A stretch of 7,497 bases of DNA, taken from positions 1 to 7,497 of the forward strand of contig JAKALX010000173.1 in the NCBI GenBank assembly GCA_021823905.1, in the 5' to 3' direction. Shown in pieces: positions 5,837-7,497 of this stretch. Both the position numbers and the translations under genes were made by a program. The notes beneath the pieces are model-generated. The model was given only the letters and a program-made list of their open reading frames with translations, made no database searches and was not told the DNA's origin. The stretch's first letter is position 1; each line of letters begins with the position of its first letter. The DNA is from Chloroflexota bacterium (GTDB taxonomy: Bacteria > Chloroflexota > Dehalococcoidia > Tepidiformales > Tepidiformaceae).

Positions 5837-6669
5837 GGGGTCACTCCTGCGGTCGTGGTCGGGTTGGAGAGGAATTCGATGATAGTTGCCGCGCAGCGTT
5901 CCGGCTGCTCGATCTGAGCGGCGTGTCCGGCTTCGGGAATGATGACCGAGCGCGCGCTGGGGATCGCATCAGCCATCTCGATCGCGATTTCGGTGTACTT
6001 CGCGTCGAGCGCGCCAGCCAGTGCGAGGACCGGCATCGGCAGTATTGGAAGCAAGTCGTGCAGCGCCTGCTGGGCGCCGGTACCCATGCCGCGGAGGCTG
6101 TTCGCGAGGCCCACCGGGCTGTTGCGAAGGCGGCCGGCACGGATCGAGGCACGCACCTCGGCAGGAAGACCGCGCTGCGAGGCGAAGAGCGGGATGCTCT
6201 CCCAGTAGTCCGTGAACGCCTCGATGCCCTCGGACTCGATCATCTCGACGAGCTTCGCGTCGGACGCGACGCGTGCGTCACGCTCCGCCTGCGTGCGCAG
6301 GCCGGCCGAGGCGCCGACGAGGGCGAGGCGCTCGACGCGATCCGGGTGGGCCGTTGCGACGTGCAGTGCCAGGCGCCCGCCCATTGAGTAGCCGAGCCAG
6401 TTCGCGCGGGCGAAGCCGAGCCGTTCGATCACGGTGGAGACGTCGCCGGCGGCGGTCGCCATGCCGTAATGCACGAGCTCTGTCGGCGCGTCCGATTGGC
6501 CATGACCGACAACGTCGATGGCGAGCGTCGTGAAGCGTTCGGCCAGCAACTCGCCGAAGCGTCCCCAGGAGCGCGCGGAACCGGTGAATCCGTGGAGGAG
6601 CACGAGCGGCGGCCCCGAGCCAGCCAATTCCACGTTTAGCGCGAAGCCGGGGCTGACCTCAACGCGCAC
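5833..6669 (-). CDS. menH: SHCHC synthase (MenH), alpha/beta hydrolase
   Basis: Eliminates pyruvate from SEPHCHC, the MenD product, to give SHCHC; cytoplasmic. The start chosen is GTG at 6667-6669, ten bases after the menD stop, giving 278 residues. The frame stays open further upstream, but that stretch overlaps menD and has no hydrolase similarity. Motifs: oxyanion-loop LLHGFTGSARSW at 24-35, DVVGHGQSD at 52-60, nucleophile elbow GYSMGGRLA with Ser95, acid Asp222 in LAGALDAKY, and His249 in EAGHAAQIEQP, completing the triad. The elbow is close to the GYSLGG type typical of MenH. Position between menD and menB settles the choice over generic esterases. GAGGTG just upstream (6674-6679) matches the 3' half of a Shine-Dalgarno, which suits its short 4-base spacing. 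Confidence 0.93.
   Translation of the reverse strand: MRVEVSPGFALNVELAGSGPPLVLLHGFTGSARSWGRFGELLAERFTTLAIDVVGHGQSDAPTELVHYGMATAAGDVSTVIERLGFARANWLGYSMGGRLALHVATAHPDRVERLALVGASAGLRTQAERDARVASDAKLVEMIESEGIEAFTDYWESIPLFASQRGLPAEVRASIRAGRLRNSPVGLANSLRGMGTGAQQALHDLLPILPMPVLALAGALDAKYTEIAIEMADAIPSARSVIIPEAGHAAQIEQPERCAATIIEFLSNPTTTAGVTP
5844..5848 (-). promoter_or_regulatory. Shine-Dalgarno of menB inside the end of menH
   Basis: Minus-strand AGGAG (plus-strand ctcct) is seven bases from the menB ATG. The stretch AGGAGTGAC is the same as at the PEBP gene start, showing a consistent ribosome-site preference in this genome. Confidence 0.75.
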
Positions 6670-6673
6670 GCGG

Positions 6674-6679
6674 CACCTC
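6674..6679 (-). promoter_or_regulatory. Shine-Dalgarno supporting the GTG start of menH
   Basis: Minus-strand GAGGTG (plus-strand cacctc) lies four bases before GTG 6667-6669, within the 10-base gap after menD. As it matches the 3' part of AGGAGGTGA, the short spacing is acceptable. Confidence 0.55.
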
Positions 6680-7497
6680 TCAGGAGACCGGCTGCGACTG
6701 GACCGCGCGCGCGGCCGCGGCCCATGCCTGGCGGTGCATTTCGACGTTGCGGGCGCGATCGGTCCGGAGCTCGATGACGCGCAGTCCGCTTCCGCCGGTG
6801 AGGGCTGCGCGGAACTCGTCCCAGTCGTTCGGGACGAGGTGCGCTCCGCCGTACATCCGGACCGCGTGGGAGAAGTCCAGGTTCGGTGGCGTGCCGAACC
6901 ATTCTTCGAATACGGACGGGTGCGCGGCCTGCGGCAGGTAGTGGAAGATGCCACCGCCGTTGTTGTTCACGAGGACGACGGTCAGGTCGAGGTGATGCCG
7001 CGCGGCCGCCCAGAGGCCGTTGAGGTCGTGGTAGAACGAGATGTCGCCGATGACCAGGACCACCGGACCGTTGCCCGCGGCGGCCGCGCCAAGCGCTGAC
7101 GACGTGACGCCGTCGATCCCGGCCGCGCCGCGGTTCGCGACGAGTGTCAGTGGCTTCGCGTCGGAAACGAGGAATGAATCCAGGTCGCGCACGGGCATGG
7201 AGTTGCCGGCCAGGATCGTCGCGCCCGCCGGCAGGGCCTGCTGAAGCTCGTTGAAGACGCGCGCTTCGAACGTTTCCGTGAAGCCGAGCGAGGCAGTCTG
7301 CATCGCCTCGCGGGCGGCGGCGTTCGCCGCCAGCCATCGTTCGGACCAGCCTGCTTCCGCACGCGTCCCGCGGACTGACCGTTCGAGCGCGGTCGCGCAG
7401 CGCTCCATTGCGCCGTGGAGGACGACGGTGCTGAGGGCGTCCGGGTCTCGCCAGCTTCCTGGCAGGTCGCAGAGGATGTGCGTGGCTTGCGTCTGGC
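6680..7497 (-). CDS. menD: SEPHCHC synthase (MenD), C-terminal half (5' end outside window)
   Basis: A thiamin-diphosphate enzyme that adds the succinic-semialdehyde unit from 2-oxoglutarate to isochorismate, the committed step to menaquinone. The last 271 residues are present of the 550-590 usual for the family; the frame is open to the window edge. Visible parts, numbered from the edge: end of the central domain with THILCDLPGSWRDPDA at 5-20, then the cofactor-binding PP domain with GNSMPVRDLD at 97-106, NRGAAGIDGVTSSALGAAAA at 121-140, the ThDP/Mg motif running from GDISFYHDLNGL (150-161) to NNNGGGIF (177-184), and FEEWFGTPPNLDFSHAVRMY at 196-215. These are MenD-specific signatures, not those of other ThDP enzymes. 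The TGA at 6680-6682 precedes menH by ten bases. The operon promoter, and possibly menF, must lie beyond base 7497. Confidence 0.97.
   Translation of the reverse strand, partial: QTQATHILCDLPGSWRDPDALSTVVLHGAMERCATALERSVRGTRAEAGWSERWLAANAAAREAMQTASLGFTETFEARVFNELQQALPAGATILAGNSMPVRDLDSFLVSDAKPLTLVANRGAAGIDGVTSSALGAAAAGNGPVVLVIGDISFYHDLNGLWAAARHHLDLTVVLVNNNGGGIFHYLPQAAHPSVFEEWFGTPPNLDFSHAVRMYGGAHLVPNDWDEFRAALTGGSGLRVIELRTDRARNVEMHRQAWAAAARAVQSQPVS

Noticed and set aside
4769..5917. Plus-strand open frame (382 codons) opposite menC, menB and menH
   Set aside because: It spans three gene boundaries on the other strand, has no recognisable domain or ribosome site, and is explained by GC-rich codon bias.
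6670..6954. Upstream extension of menH
   Set aside because: It lies over menD in another frame and has no hydrolase similarity; the GTG at 6667-6669 with its ribosome site gives a normal N-terminus.
1..7497. tRNA, rRNA, CRISPR array, insertion sequence or phage genes
   Set aside because: No cloverleaf, regular repeat-spacer pattern, transposase motif or terminal inverted repeats were found on either strand by reading.

Overview
The window comes from a high-GC (roughly two-thirds G+C) bacterium that makes menaquinone by the classical o-succinylbenzoate route. It uses Shine-Dalgarno ribosome binding and alternative starts (GTG, TTG). The taxon cannot be fixed from this sequence. A high-GC lineage such as Chloroflexota or Actinomycetota would fit, but this is a weak inference from base composition and gene content.

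Layout, left to right. (1) 1-396, plus strand: the C-terminal end of a SUMF1/FGE-sulfatase-fold protein that lacks the catalytic cysteine pair of true formylglycine-generating enzymes. (2) 461-955, minus strand: a complete YbhB/YbcL-type PEBP protein, convergent with the first gene; a perfect 12-bp stem-loop sits at the junction. (3) 956-1200: a divergent promoter region. (4) 1201-2368, plus strand: a tightly coupled gene pair. The first encodes an 84-residue exported or single-pass protein. The second encodes a 303-residue heme-b membrane protein of the ferric reductase-like/YedZ fold, in which an Arg-rich linker and a seventh helix take the place of a flavin domain. Both proteins end in a near-identical short tail (TTRGS and TSRGS). 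(5) 2381-7497, minus strand: the menaquinone operon menD (5' end beyond the window), menH, menB, menC, menE. Its junctions are 4-bp stop/start overlaps or gaps of 1 to 10 bases.

How the genes work together. MenD condenses isochorismate with 2-oxoglutarate to SEPHCHC, MenH eliminates pyruvate, MenC dehydrates SHCHC to o-succinylbenzoate, MenE activates it with CoA, and MenB closes the naphthoquinone ring. All catalytic motifs I could check in these five proteins are intact. MenF and MenA are not in the window; upstream of menD (beyond base 7497) is the obvious place to look for menF. The heme-b membrane protein converges on menE with only 12 bases between them. A link to the menaquinone pool is plausible but is inferred from position and fold only.

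The men operon and the PEBP gene are ordinary. The least explained part is the 1201-2368 pair with its matching extracytoplasmic tails.
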